This document shows positions 28,413 to 37,738 of a stretch of DNA of 64,000 nucleotides, piece by piece. Each line of letters starts with the position of its first letter. Position 1 is the first letter of the stretch. The stretch covers positions 1 to 64,000 of the forward strand of contig SCPD01000001.1 in the NCBI GenBank assembly GCA_005502925.1, read 5' to 3'. Source of the stretch: Rhizobiales bacterium Y(2018) (GTDB lineage: Bacteria; Pseudomonadota; Alphaproteobacteria; Rhizobiales; Aestuariivirgaceae). Both the position numbers and the translations under genes were made by a program. The notes under the pieces were generated by a model. It saw only the letters and a program-made list of their open reading frames with translations, had not been told where the DNA came from and ran no database searches.

Positions 28413-29912
28413 ATGATGGTATGGACGGCGCTTCGCCGCGTGATGGTCAGCTTGGCGTTGCTTCTTCTGATAGGCGTCGTCGCCGTTTCACCTGCTGCCG
28501 CCAAGGTGAAATTCTCCGCGCTGGCGGTCGATGCCCGCACCGGCGAGATTCTGTTTTCCAGTGACGCCGACGGCTCGCGCTATCCCGCCTCCCTCACCAA
28601 GGTGATGACGCTTTACATCCTGTTCCAGGAGATGAAAGCCGGCCGCCTCACGCTCAACAGCCGCATTACCGTATCGCGCTACGCCGCCGGCCGTCCGCCG
28701 ACCAAGCTCGGCGTCAAGCCCGGCCAGACGGTGAGCGTCGAGGAAGCGATCAAAGCCCTGATCACACTCTCCGCCAACGACATCGCGGTCGCCATCGGCG
28801 AGCATATCGAAGGCAGCGAGACGGCTTTCGCCCAGCGCATGACCAGAACGGCCAAGGCGCTCGGCATGTCGCGCACCCTGTTCCGCAATGCGTCGGGCCT
28901 GCCCGATCCGCGTCAGGTCACCACCGCACGCGACATGGCCACGCTGAGCCTCAGGGTGCAGCGCGACTTCCCGCAATATTACCCCTATTTCCGCACCACC
29001 TCCTTCAAGTTCGGCAAGCGCACGATCCGCAGCCATAACCGCCTGCTCGGACGCTTCGACGGCACCGATGGCATCAAGACCGGTTATATCCGCGCCGCCG
29101 GCTTCAACCTCACCACCTCGGCCAGGCGTGGCGACAAGCGCATCATCGGCGTGGTGATGGGCGGCCAGAGCGGCCGCTCGCGCGACAACTACATGATCGC
29201 GATGCTCAACAAGGCGTTCCCCAAATGCGAAGGCGGCACTCAGCTCGCCGCCGCGATCGAAGGCACCAAGCCGCGCCCGAGCGAGGAGATCCAGGTCGCC
29301 TCTATCGCCAATCCGCCCGTCGCCGACACGGCCAGCAAGCCCGAGAAGAAAAAGCAGCGCGCCGGACGCAGTGACGACCAGATGCCGGATGCCGAAGGCG
29401 ATATCGGCGGCCTCGACAATGCCGAGCTCGCGACACAGGCCGAGAATGCCTCCAGCCTGCCCGGCACGACTTTCGCCGCCGTCTCCGCCGACCAGGCCGA
29501 TCTCGCCCGCGTCTCGGGTGAAGTCGCGAGCCCTGATGTGGTGCCCCAGGCGCCTCAGGCCGCCACCGCGCCGGTCACGGCGTCGATGTCGACCAGCCTC
29601 CCCTTCAAGGTGAAGAAGCCCGCCGACACGCAAGGTGGCCAGATCATCGTCGCTTCGGTCGACTCGTCGTGGAACATCCAGCTCGGCGCCTATGGCAGCA
29701 AGAAGGAAGCGCAGGACGCGCTTTATGCGGCGCGTAATGTCAGCCCCAAGCTGTTCGCCGCGAAGCAGGCCTTCACCGTCGAGGTGAAGAAGGGCGAGGC
29801 GACGATCTTCCGCGCCCGCATGTCGGGCTTCACCGCCAAGAGCGCCAAGACCGCCTGCCGGACCTTGTCGCGCAAGGGTGTCGACTGCTCGACGATCGCG
29901 CCGCAGTCTTAG
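28413..29912 (+). CDS. D-alanyl-D-alanine carboxypeptidase (PBP5/6 type) with C-terminal SPOR domain
   Basis: 499 residues: signal peptide (VMVSLALLLLIGVVAVSPAAA), then the penicillin-binding domain with SLTK (SxxK), SAND (SxN) and KTG (in GIKTGYI). A low-complexity linker (residues about 290-415) leads to a SPOR domain (WNIQLGAYGSKKEAQD near the C-terminus) that binds denuded septal glycan. It trims peptidoglycan stem peptides in the periplasm, probably at the division site. The upstream frame could start at 28359; ATG 28413 gives a clean signal peptide. The layout of DacF-like protein plus SPOR is common in Rhizobiales. Confidence 0.93.
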   Translation: MMVWTALRRVMVSLALLLLIGVVAVSPAAAKVKFSALAVDARTGEILFSSDADGSRYPASLTKVMTLYILFQEMKAGRLTLNSRITVSRYAAGRPPTKLGVKPGQTVSVEEAIKALITLSANDIAVAIGEHIEGSETAFAQRMTRTAKALGMSRTLFRNASGLPDPRQVTTARDMATLSLRVQRDFPQYYPYFRTTSFKFGKRTIRSHNRLLGRFDGTDGIKTGYIRAAGFNLTTSARRGDKRIIGVVMGGQSGRSRDNYMIAMLNKAFPKCEGGTQLAAAIEGTKPRPSEEIQVASIANPPVADTASKPEKKKQRAGRSDDQMPDAEGDIGGLDNAELATQAENASSLPGTTFAAVSADQADLARVSGEVASPDVVPQAPQAATAPVTASMSTSLPFKVKKPADTQGGQIIVASVDSSWNIQLGAYGSKKEAQDALYAARNVSPKLFAAKQAFTVEVKKGEATIFRARMSGFTAKSAKTACRTLSRKGVDCSTIAPQS

Positions 29913-30004
29913 CCCTCGAAGGCCCTCGAAGCGTCCATCAGGATAAAGCGAGAGCGCTGAAGCAGCCCCTTCGAGGCTCGCTTCGCTCGCGCTTCAGGGT
30001 GAGG
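29913..30004. repeat. Intergenic repeat element
   Basis: The gap between the carboxypeptidase and the DapA-like gene consists of a repetitive sequence with direct copies of CCCTCGAAG and inverted copies of CTTCGAGG, plus a GCTCGCTTCGCTCGC dyad. It resembles the palindromic mosaic elements at 52.7 kb and 57.9 kb and may serve as terminator for the convergent genes. Confidence 0.5.
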
Positions 30005-30902
30005 GTGATTTGTGTATCGTGAGTTCGGCGAGCCGCTTCGTCCATCGATCAGCCGTGGCGAGCCCGAAATCCGTCGTCGGCTGGCAGGGCTGGCGGTCAT
30101 GCACGGTGATGCCGGCGTCAGCGGCGAAGATCCGCTTGCCATAGGTGATGAGATGTTCGAGCGACTGCATGACGAAGGTCGCCGCCGGCAGCATCTCGGC
30201 ATAGAGCGCGTCCGCCTCGGTTGTCTTGCCGGCCTTCCAATGGTCGAAGATCCGCACCGCTACGGGTGCGATGTCGGGTGCCAGTACGAAGCCTGAGCAG
30301 CCGGCGCGCAGGCAGTCGGTCATTTCGAGCCCGCCTCGCCCGCCCAGCACCTTGAGCTTCGCGACGGCGATGTCGATGATCCGCCGGATGCCGAGCGCCG
30401 CATCCTCGCCTTTCACCGCTGCCAGGTTGGGGCATTGCGCCGAGAGCCGGACGAGATCCTCGCCGGACAAAGCGCGGCCCAGATATTGCGGCGCGTTCTG
30501 CACCGCCACCGGCAGCGTTGTCGCCCGCGCCACGCGGGCAAAGAAATCGAGATAGATGTCTGCGCCATAAGTACCGACCATGGGCGGCTGCAGGATCAGC
30601 CAGTCGGCCCCGGCATCGGCGGCGCGCGCCGCGAGCGCCGTCTGTTCGGCGACACTGTTGCCCGCAATCGTCACGGAAAATGGAAGGCGTCCGGCATTGG
30701 CGCGCCCCACGGTCGCGATCAGGCCGGCGCGCTCTTCGAAAGTCAGCTTCAGCACTTCCGTCGCAAGCCCGAGCACGGTGATGCCGTGACAACCCCGCGC
30801 AATGCAGTAATTGACCTGCGCTGTCATCGCACCGTGGTCGACGGCTTCTTTGCGGTCGAAGAGTGCATAAAGCACCGCATGGACACCGTCGTATAGACTC
30901 AA
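29994..30902 (-). CDS. Dihydrodipicolinate synthase (DapA) family protein
   Basis: About 302 residues, a DapA-type TIM-barrel aldolase or lyase: [19 protein letters not shown] and [12 protein letters not shown] are characteristic. The Schiff-base lysine is probably in [11 protein letters not shown]. DapA-family members include hydratases and aldolases for sugar acids and hydroxyproline; the substrate is uncertain. I propose a TTG start at 30902, overlapping the DnaJ stop by 4 bp, because homology begins at once ([15 protein letters not shown]) and the longer upstream frame overlaps the DnaJ gene. GTG at 30875 is an alternative. Confidence 0.82.
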   Translation of the reverse strand: MSLYDGVHAVLYALFDRKEAVDHGAMTAQVNYCIARGCHGITVLGLATEVLKLTFEERAGLIATVGRANAGRLPFSVTIAGNSVAEQTALAARAADAGADWLILQPPMVGTYGADIYLDFFARVARATTLPVAVQNAPQYLGRALSGEDLVRLSAQCPNLAAVKGEDAALGIRRIIDIAVAKLKVLGGRGGLEMTDCLRAGCSGFVLAPDIAPVAVRIFDHWKAGKTTEADALYAEMLPAATFVMQSLEHLITYGKRIFAADAGITVHDRQPCQPTTDFGLATADRWTKRLAELTIHKSPSP

Positions 30903-31591
30903 AGCAGAATGTCCTTGGCCTGGTTGATTTTGGCGGCGAGATAATCGGAACCGCCGCGGTCGGGATGGAACTCCTTCATCAGGCGGCGATGGGCGGCGCG
31001 GATATCCTCTTCGCTGGCGCCCTCTTTCAGGCCCAGCACCGCCAAGGCTTCGGCGCGGCTCATCGTGGCCGACGGCATTCCGCCATTGCCGCGCGGGCCC
31101 GCCTGCCACGTCTCGCGCCAGCCGGCCTTGCTGCGGTCGAGCCAGGCCTCGAACAGCGCCCGGCTCTGGTCGTTGACAGTGGTGCATTGCCGGTGGAAGG
31201 CCTTGAGCTCCTCCTCCTTCAGCGCCGACAACAACCTGCCCTTGAGCGGCCCGGCAAGGATCTGGCCGTCCATGCGGCCGGAATCATGATCGAGCTCCAT
31301 GGCGAGCAGGCTGGTGGCAACGCGCGAGCGCTGGCCCGAGGATTTCTGGCCCCAGGGAAAGCCCCCCGGGAAGAGGCCTGACTGGCCGAGGAGTCCGAGC
31401 CCCAGCACGAAGATCGGAATGGCGGCATTGACGTTGCCGCGCATGGTGAGGAAACCCGCCACCCCGATGAGCGCCACGCCGCCCGCTTTGCGCGTCAGCT
31501 TGGCAGCCTGGTTCGCCGGCGCCGCCACGAATTGCCGTAGCAGCCAATAGCCGCCAAAGGCGATCGCCAACGCAATCACGAGATTCGACAT
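30899..31591 (-). CDS. Membrane-anchored DnaJ-domain protein
   Basis: 230 residues: an N-terminal membrane segment ([19 protein letters not shown]) and a second hydrophobic stretch (residues 36-75), then a cytoplasmic C-terminal J domain ([18 protein letters not shown] and HPDRGGS with the essential HPD). The layout resembles TIM14/DjlA-type co-chaperones that recruit Hsp70 to the membrane. The C-terminal position of the J domain fits the Pam18-like bacterial group. It overlaps the DapA-family gene by 4 bp and follows the VWA gene by 12 nt. Confidence 0.88.
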   Translation of the reverse strand: MSNLVIALAIAFGGYWLLRQFVAAPANQAAKLTRKAGGVALIGVAGFLTMRGNVNAAIPIFVLGLGLLGQSGLFPGGFPWGQKSSGQRSRVATSLLAMELDHDSGRMDGQILAGPLKGRLLSALKEEELKAFHRQCTTVNDQSRALFEAWLDRSKAGWRETWQAGPRGNGGMPSATMSRAEALAVLGLKEGASEEDIRAAHRRLMKEFHPDRGGSDYLAAKINQAKDILL

Positions 31592-31603
31592 GTCAGGCCC
31601 TTA

Positions 31604-32338
31604 TCACCTGAGCTGTTCCAGGAGAAGCCGGGCGGTGCCGCCCTTCTCGCGGCTGTGATCGGCAAGCGCCTGGCGCCCGCCCGCGGCATAGACGGCGACC
31701 GCCGCCAGAAGTTCGCGCAATTGCCGGGCCGAGGAGGCATCGAGGCGGAAATACGCGCCGCGGGTTAATTTGGCGATCTCACGGAAGGCCTGCTCGGTGA
31801 CACCGTCACGGCCCTCCTGGAACATGAAGATCGGCACGTTCAGGAGCCCGATCTCGCCCGCCGTCTGGCACAGGCTGTCGACATTCTCCTCCATCGCATC
31901 GCCGACATAGACGGCGGCGCTGATCTTGCTCTCGCTCGCCGCGCGCCGGATATGGCTGAGGATCTTGCCGATCTGCGTATTGCCGCCCCGGCAGTCGACG
32001 CCCGTCATGAGATTGGCCAGCGTCGAGGGCTCGCTCGCCCATTTCGAGGCGCGGCATTCGTTGAAGCCACGAAAATATACGAGCTGGACATCGAGGCCGC
32101 CGATCTTCTCGGTCTCGACGAACATCTCGCTCTGGATCTGGAGCGCGCGGTCCCAGCTCGGCTGCCGGCTCATGGTGGCGTCCATGGCGAAGATCAGCCG
32201 GCCGCGCCCGCCGGCGCCGCGCTCGGACGGCGGCATGCGCTTCACCTGCTCGAGGAAGGATGAAATATCCTCGGCCTGCGAAATATCAGTCGGTGCCGTG
32301 CCGGTTTTCGCCGGCGCGTTGGATTTGCCCGTGGCCAT
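31604..32338 (-). CDS. VWA domain protein
   Basis: A 244-residue protein with a von Willebrand factor A-like domain from about residue 45. The metal-ion-dependent adhesion site is degenerate: FAMDATMSRQPS reads D-x-T-x-S and later TGVDCRGGNTQIG and VGDAMEENVD are the candidate remaining ligands. No signal peptide, so it is cytoplasmic. The ATG at 32338 has GAGGAGG upstream; a longer GTG start is less likely. It precedes the J-domain gene by 12 nt, suggesting a common transcript, but no partner AAA ATPase is present. Confidence 0.8.
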   Translation of the reverse strand: MATGKSNAPAKTGTAPTDISQAEDISSFLEQVKRMPPSERGAGGRGRLIFAMDATMSRQPSWDRALQIQSEMFVETEKIGGLDVQLVYFRGFNECRASKWASEPSTLANLMTGVDCRGGNTQIGKILSHIRRAASESKISAAVYVGDAMEENVDSLCQTAGEIGLLNVPIFMFQEGRDGVTEQAFREIAKLTRGAYFRLDASSARQLRELLAAVAVYAAGGRQALADHSREKGGTARLLLEQLR

Positions 32339-32391
32339 ATCCGCCGCCCTCCTCACAAAACGAGGCTACAGATAGGTAAGCCTAGCACGAT

Positions 32392-33606
32392 TCAAAGGAT
32401 TATTTCGCGCCCCGCCGCCTCGCCGGCGAGAATGGCGCCCTCGAACCAGCCAGCGGCGGCGGGTGCGAAGTCCGAGGTGGCGAAAGCGATCCGCCCCTCC
32501 GGGCGCCAGATCTCGGCATTGCAGATCCAGCTTTCCTTGGCCGGCAGCGCCACCCAGGTGCCGCGCGAGAACGGATCGCCGATCCAGTCATGCCAGTCCC
32601 AGGCGATGAGCTCCGCCTCGGGAAAGAACCGTGCGAGCGAGCGCTCGATGGAACCCCGATCATCCGGATCGAGGGTGCCGTCCGCCAAGGCAAAGCCGAC
32701 GATCAGCGTCACGCCGTCCTCTGCCTCGCGCTCGGCGAACAGCCAGCGCAGGCCGCCGGGGCCGCCGCTCGCCAGGATGCCGGGCCGAACACCTTTGACC
32801 TTCAGCCACAGCTTGATCGATTGGCCGCCATGGCCGAGCTGGATCGCTCGCCGCTTCGGCGCCGAAAGCTCCGGCGTGAAGCTCACCGATGCGAGTGCAT
32901 TCAACGGCAGGCAGGAGATCACCGCGCGGGTAATAAAAGTCCGGCCATCCGCACAGGTGACGGTGCCATCCGCGACGGCCGTGACCTCGGCATCGAGATT
33001 TAGCGTCGCCCCGGATGAGGCGATCATCCGCTCGGCTAGAATACCGGCGCCCGGCACCAGCGTATGGGCGAGCGCCATCATCATGCTTTCGGGCCGGCCA
33101 TCGCCATAGGCGCAGCTCGACAGGAACTCGCTCGCCGAGATCACATCGGGATCGCCATTGCCGGAGATCGTCCACCAGGCGAGCACATAGTCGCGATCCT
33201 TGGGCGCTGCCTCGATGCGATCGAGATATTGCGTCAGCGACCCCGAAAAGGATTTGCCGGATTTATGAAGCAAGGCATCGGCCTTGATCGTTTCGAGCGC
33301 CGGCGACATGGCCACATGCCCGCCGCTATAGACAAGATGCTCCGTGATCGGATGAGTTGGCCTCAGTGTGATGCCGGTGCGCTTGGCATAGTGGCGAATA
33401 CGATCATGCCAGGGCGCGATCCAGCCGCCGCCGAATTCGAGAAGATCCTGCGAGCCAGAGAAATGCCGGGTGAAGCCGCGTCCACCGGCGCGGCTGCGCG
33501 CCTCGAGGACGATTGTCGAAAATCCGCGCTCGGCACAGATCCAAGCCGCCGCGGCGCCCGCCAGTCCCGCTCCCAGGATGACGACGTCGCAGCGGCTTTC
33601 CGTCAT
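32392..33606 (-). CDS. FAD-dependent amine oxidase-like protein
   Basis: 404 residues of the flavin monoamine oxidase superfamily. N-terminal VVILGAGLAGAAAAWICAERG and LEARSRAGGRGFTRHF bind FAD, and a C-terminal ATSDFAPAAAGWFEGAILAGEAAG segment closes the FAD site. No signal peptide. The substrate is unknown, although the start codon overlaps the stop of putA by 4 bp, which argues for a role linked to proline or amine catabolism. Confidence 0.85.
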   Translation of the reverse strand: MTESRCDVVILGAGLAGAAAAWICAERGFSTIVLEARSRAGGRGFTRHFSGSQDLLEFGGGWIAPWHDRIRHYAKRTGITLRPTHPITEHLVYSGGHVAMSPALETIKADALLHKSGKSFSGSLTQYLDRIEAAPKDRDYVLAWWTISGNGDPDVISASEFLSSCAYGDGRPESMMMALAHTLVPGAGILAERMIASSGATLNLDAEVTAVADGTVTCADGRTFITRAVISCLPLNALASVSFTPELSAPKRRAIQLGHGGQSIKLWLKVKGVRPGILASGGPGGLRWLFAEREAEDGVTLIVGFALADGTLDPDDRGSIERSLARFFPEAELIAWDWHDWIGDPFSRGTWVALPAKESWICNAEIWRPEGRIAFATSDFAPAAAGWFEGAILAGEAAGREIIL

Positions 33607-36600
33607 TCGGCGCCGCCGCTCCCCATGCTCATCAAAGCCGCATTGCCGCCTGAGGCCGTGGTGTCGACCGAGCAGACACGTTCGGTGGCGAAACGGTTGA
33701 GATAATGCGGACCGCCGGCCTTGGGTCCAGTGCCCGACAGGCCTTCGCCGCCAAAGGGCTGGGCGCCGACCACGGCGCCGATCTGGTTGCGGTTCACATA
33801 CATATTGCCGACGCGGGCGCGGGCCCGCACCTCCGCCACCGTCGTTTCGATGCGGGTATGGAGCCCGAGGGTGAGACCAAATCCCGTCTCATTGAGTGCA
33901 TCGCAGACCTCGCCAAGCCGGTCACCGGCGAAACGCACCACATGCAGAACGGGCCCGAACACCTCACGCTTGAGGATCGAGAGCTTCGGGATCTCATAAG
34001 CCGCCGGCGACACGAAAGTGCCGGCTTTGGTGGCGGCGGGCAGCTGCATGTCGAGAATGGTCTTGGCCTCCGTCGCCATGCGCTTCTTGTGATCGTTGAG
34101 CATGCTGCGGGCGTCCTCATCGATCACCGGGCCGACATCGGTGGCGAAATCGAGCGGATCGCCGATGGTGAGCTCGGCCATGGCGCCTTCGAGCATCGGG
34201 ATCATGCGCCCGGCAATGTCTTCCTGGACGAACAGCACGCGCGCCGCCGAGCAGCGCTGGCCGGCGCTGTCGAAGGCGGACGCCAGCACGTCGCGTACCG
34301 CCTGCTCAGGAAGTGCGGATGAATCGACGATCATCGCATTCATTCCGCCGGTCTCGGCGATGAGCGGCAATATCGCGCCGTCACGGGCGGCGAGTGACCG
34401 GTTGATGATCGAGGCCGTATCGTTCGAGCCGGTGAAGGCGACGCCCGAGAGTGCTGGATGAGCGAGAAGTATCTTGCCGATGCGGGCGCCGTCGCCGGGC
34501 AGGAAATGCAGAACGTCCGGCGGCACGCCCGCTTCATGCAGCAGCTTCACCGCCTCATAGGCAATGAGCGGCGTCTGCTCGGCGGGCTTGGCGATGGTCG
34601 CATTGCCGGCGGCGAGCGCCGCCGCGACCTGGCCGGTGAAAATCGCCAGCGGGAAGTTCCACGGGCTGATGCAGGCGAAGACGCCGCGGCCGTTGAGGGA
34701 GATTTCGTTCAATTCACCCGTCGGCCCGGGCAGGCGCTGCGGCGCCTCGAAATCTTTGCGCGCGCGCTCGGCATAATAACGCAGGAAGTCGACCGCCTCG
34801 CGTAAGTCGGCTTGCGCATTGTCGAGCGACTTGCCGGCCTCGCGGATGAGCAGCGCCATGAACCGCGCCGTATGCGCCTCATAAAGGTCGGCCGCCTTTT
34901 CGAGGATTTGCGCGCGCGCCGCACCGCCCCGCGCATTCCAGGCGCCATTGGCCTTGGCGGCGTCCGTCATCGCCTGGGCGATCGCCTTCTCGTCGGCCTC
35001 GACGACCTCACCCACCTGGACGCGGCGGTCATGCGGCGAGGTGATGGCGCGCACCGGGCCACCCTTCCCCGCTTTGCCGCTCACCAGCGCGGTGGCCTTG
35101 ACCGGCTTTGCCAGCACCTTGCCGATATCGGCGAGCATCGTGTCGCGGGTGCGGTCATCCCACATGGGATAACCCTTCGAATTGATACGCGGCGCGAAGA
35201 TGTCGCGCGGCAGTGGAATGCGCGGATGCGGGATCGAGTTGAGGCCCGCCACCTGTTCTACCGGATCGGCGATGATCTCGCCGATCGGCGCCTCGTCATC
35301 GGCGAGGCGGTTGACGAAGGAGGTATTGGCGCCGTTTTCGAGGAGCCGGCGCACCAGGTAAGCGAGCAGATCCTCATGGCTGCCGACCGGCGCATAGATG
35401 CGGCAGGGCTGGCGCATTTTCGGAATGCGCGCGACTTCCTCATAGAGCGCCTGGCCCATGCCGTGGAGGCGCTGGAATTCATAGGAGCGGTCATCGCCCG
35501 CCATCACCGCGATCGCCGCCAGCGAATGAGCATTGTGGGTGGCGAATTGCGGATAGAAGACCTCGCGGCGCGACAGCAGATATTTGGCGCAAGCGAGATA
35601 AGAGAGATCGGTCGACACCTTGCGGGTGAACAGCGAATAACCTTCGAGGCCGGCTTCCTGGGCACGCTTCACCTCGGTGTCCCAATAAGCACCCTTGACC
35701 AGGCGCACCGGCAGTTTGCGGCCCGTCTGACTGGCCACATCGGCGAGCCATTGCAGCACCGGCTTGGCGCGCTTGCCATAGGCCTGAACCGCGAGGCCCA
35801 AACCGTTCCAGCCTTTCAGCGACGGCTCATGGGCGAGCCGGCCGAACAGCTCGAGCGACAGATCGAGCCGGTTCACTTCCTCGGCGTCGACAGTGAGGCC
35901 GACATCGAGCGCCTTGGCCTGGCGGGCGAGCTCGACGACACGCGGCAGAAGCTCGGCCATGGTCCGGGCTTCCTGCTTCTCCTCATAGCGCGGATGCAAC
36001 GCCGACAATTTCACCGAGATCGACGGCTTGCCGAAGATGCCGTCGGCGCCGCCGGAGCCGGCGCGCGATCCGACCACTTTGAGGGCGTTCTCATAGGCCT
36101 TCAGATAGCGCCGCGCATCTTCGGCCGTGAAGGCGGCCTCGCCGAGCATGTCGAAGGAGAAACGGTAGTTCTGCGCCTCGAGCGGCTTCGCTATATCGAG
36201 CGCTTCATCGATGGTGCGGCCGAGCACGAACTGCTTGCCCATGATGCGCATCGCATGTTTCATCGCATTACGGATGAAAGGCTCGCCCGAGCGCGAGACG
36301 AAGCGCTTCAGATAGCTGCCGATATCGGTGGTGGTGCCCTGCCCCAGCTCCACAAAACGGCCGGTGAGCATGAGGCCCCAGGCGGAGGCATTGACGAAGA
36401 GCGATTCCGACTGGCCGATATGGCGGTCCCATTGCTTGCCGCCGATCTTATCGGCGATGAGCTTGTCGGCTGTATCGCCATCTGGAATGCGCAAAAGCGC
36501 TTCCGCAAGGCACATCAGCACGACGCCCTCTTCGGAAGACAGCGAATATTCCTGCATGAAGGCGTCGATGCCGCCTTGCTGGCGGCGCCCGGCCCTGACC

Positions 36601-36755
36601 GCGGCCACGAGCTGGCGGGCGAGCTCGGCCACCTGGCGGGATTGCTCGGACGTCAACCGAGCGTCATCGCTCAACGACTTGACGAGGGCGGTTTCGTCCG
36701 CAAAGAGAAGCTTGGAGATCGGGGCGCGGCTGGGAAGGACTGGAATAGAGGTCAT
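33603..36755 (-). CDS. putA: Bifunctional proline dehydrogenase/P5C dehydrogenase PutA
   Basis: 1050 residues. A proline dehydrogenase barrel (residues about 150-470, with VRLVKGAYWDTEVK and GSHEDLL) is followed by a glutamate-semialdehyde dehydrogenase (VACISPWNFPLAIFTGQ; IAETGGMNAMIVD with catalytic glutamate; SAGQRCSAARVL with catalytic cysteine). It converts proline to glutamate with FAD and NAD+. It is the form without the N-terminal ribbon-helix-helix, so it does not self-regulate; an Lrp-type PutR is usually next to it, but here panC is. ATG 36755 is preferred over an upstream start. It is divergent from panC (57 bp apart). Confidence 0.96.
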   Translation of the reverse strand: MTSIPVLPSRAPISKLLFADETALVKSLSDDARLTSEQSRQVAELARQLVAAVRAGRRQQGGIDAFMQEYSLSSEEGVVLMCLAEALLRIPDGDTADKLIADKIGGKQWDRHIGQSESLFVNASAWGLMLTGRFVELGQGTTTDIGSYLKRFVSRSGEPFIRNAMKHAMRIMGKQFVLGRTIDEALDIAKPLEAQNYRFSFDMLGEAAFTAEDARRYLKAYENALKVVGSRAGSGGADGIFGKPSISVKLSALHPRYEEKQEARTMAELLPRVVELARQAKALDVGLTVDAEEVNRLDLSLELFGRLAHEPSLKGWNGLGLAVQAYGKRAKPVLQWLADVASQTGRKLPVRLVKGAYWDTEVKRAQEAGLEGYSLFTRKVSTDLSYLACAKYLLSRREVFYPQFATHNAHSLAAIAVMAGDDRSYEFQRLHGMGQALYEEVARIPKMRQPCRIYAPVGSHEDLLAYLVRRLLENGANTSFVNRLADDEAPIGEIIADPVEQVAGLNSIPHPRIPLPRDIFAPRINSKGYPMWDDRTRDTMLADIGKVLAKPVKATALVSGKAGKGGPVRAITSPHDRRVQVGEVVEADEKAIAQAMTDAAKANGAWNARGGAARAQILEKAADLYEAHTARFMALLIREAGKSLDNAQADLREAVDFLRYYAERARKDFEAPQRLPGPTGELNEISLNGRGVFACISPWNFPLAIFTGQVAAALAAGNATIAKPAEQTPLIAYEAVKLLHEAGVPPDVLHFLPGDGARIGKILLAHPALSGVAFTGSNDTASIINRSLAARDGAILPLIAETGGMNAMIVDSSALPEQAVRDVLASAFDSAGQRCSAARVLFVQEDIAGRMIPMLEGAMAELTIGDPLDFATDVGPVIDEDARSMLNDHKKRMATEAKTILDMQLPAATKAGTFVSPAAYEIPKLSILKREVFGPVLHVVRFAGDRLGEVCDALNETGFGLTLGLHTRIETTVAEVRARARVGNMYVNRNQIGAVVGAQPFGGEGLSGTGPKAGGPHYLNRFATERVCSVDTTASGGNAALMSMGSGGAE

Positions 36756-36812
36756 GATGCCGAATGATGCTGTGCGGGGGCCACTGGTTAGCATCTCTGA
36801 GGCAAATCGGAA

Positions 36813-37655
36813 ATGACTCTGAACATCGTCCGTAACATTCTAGATCTGCGCAAGGAGACGGCCGCCTGGCGCGCCGACGGGCTCACTTATGCCGTCGTTC
36901 CGACCATGGGCGCGCTGCATCAGGGCCATATCACCCTGGTCAAGGAAGGCCTCAAACATGCCGATCGGGTGCTGACGACGATTTTCGTCAATCCGAAGCA
37001 ATTCGCCGCCCATGAGGACTTGGGCCGCTATCCGCGCACCGAGGAAGCCGATGTCGCCAAACTCGCGGAAGCGGGGGCGCATCTGGTCTTTGCGCCGGCG
37101 CCTGAGGATATCTATCCGCCCGGCTTTGCGACCAGCGTCGTGATGGCAGGACCCGCCAAGGTCGGGCTCGAGGACAAATACCGCCCGCAATTCTTCGACG
37201 GCGTCGCCACTGTCGTCGCCAAGCTCTTCACCCAGTCCGGGGCCGATTTCGCCATGTTCGGCGAGAAGGACTATCAGCAGCTGATGGTGGTGACGCGCAT
37301 GGCCCGCGATCTCGATCTGCCGATCAAGGTCATCGGCGTGCCGACGGTGCGGGAGGAAAGCGGCCTCGCTTTGTCCTCGCGCAACGCTTATCTGAGCAAG
37401 GCCGAGCGTCATCAGGCGGCGGGCCTGCATCAGCGGCTGGTCAATGCCGCGCGGAAGATCAAAGCCGGCCAGAAGCCGACGCGGGCCACGGCGGCGGCAA
37501 GGCGGTCGCTGGCGCTCCTGGGCTTCCGGGTCGATTACGTGGCGGCCCGTAACGCCGAGACGCTGGCGCTGCCCAAGTCGCCCGACGAGCCGCTCCGGCT
37601 GCTGGCCGCCGCCTGGCTCGGCAATACACGCCTCATCGACAATATCGCGGTTTGA
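36813..37655 (+). CDS. panC: Pantothenate synthetase PanC
   Basis: A 280-residue PanC with the VPTMGALHQGHITLV motif (ATP-binding HIGH-like), FVNPKQF, GEKDYQQL and the LALSSRNAYLS (KMSKS-like) signature. It condenses pantoate and beta-alanine to pantothenate with ATP. panB and panD are not nearby; panC here stands between putA and the kinase gene. The upstream gap to the divergent putA is only 57 bp. Confidence 0.96.
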   Translation: MTLNIVRNILDLRKETAAWRADGLTYAVVPTMGALHQGHITLVKEGLKHADRVLTTIFVNPKQFAAHEDLGRYPRTEEADVAKLAEAGAHLVFAPAPEDIYPPGFATSVVMAGPAKVGLEDKYRPQFFDGVATVVAKLFTQSGADFAMFGEKDYQQLMVVTRMARDLDLPIKVIGVPTVREESGLALSSRNAYLSKAERHQAAGLHQRLVNAARKIKAGQKPTRATAAARRSLALLGFRVDYVAARNAETLALPKSPDEPLRLLAAAWLGNTRLIDNIAV

Positions 37656-37738
37656 CCTGCGCCTCATCGACACGATGATGTTCCTGGCGTAAGGTAGCGC
37701 TCGGGGCACTTGCTTGGTCCGGAGGTATTTCCGGCGTC

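Noticed and set aside
34812-36767. Long 651-codon open frame opposite putA
   Set aside because: It is an antisense shadow of a GC-rich gene; the translation is low-complexity (rich in R, A, G, H, D) with no domain, while putA on the other strand is complete.
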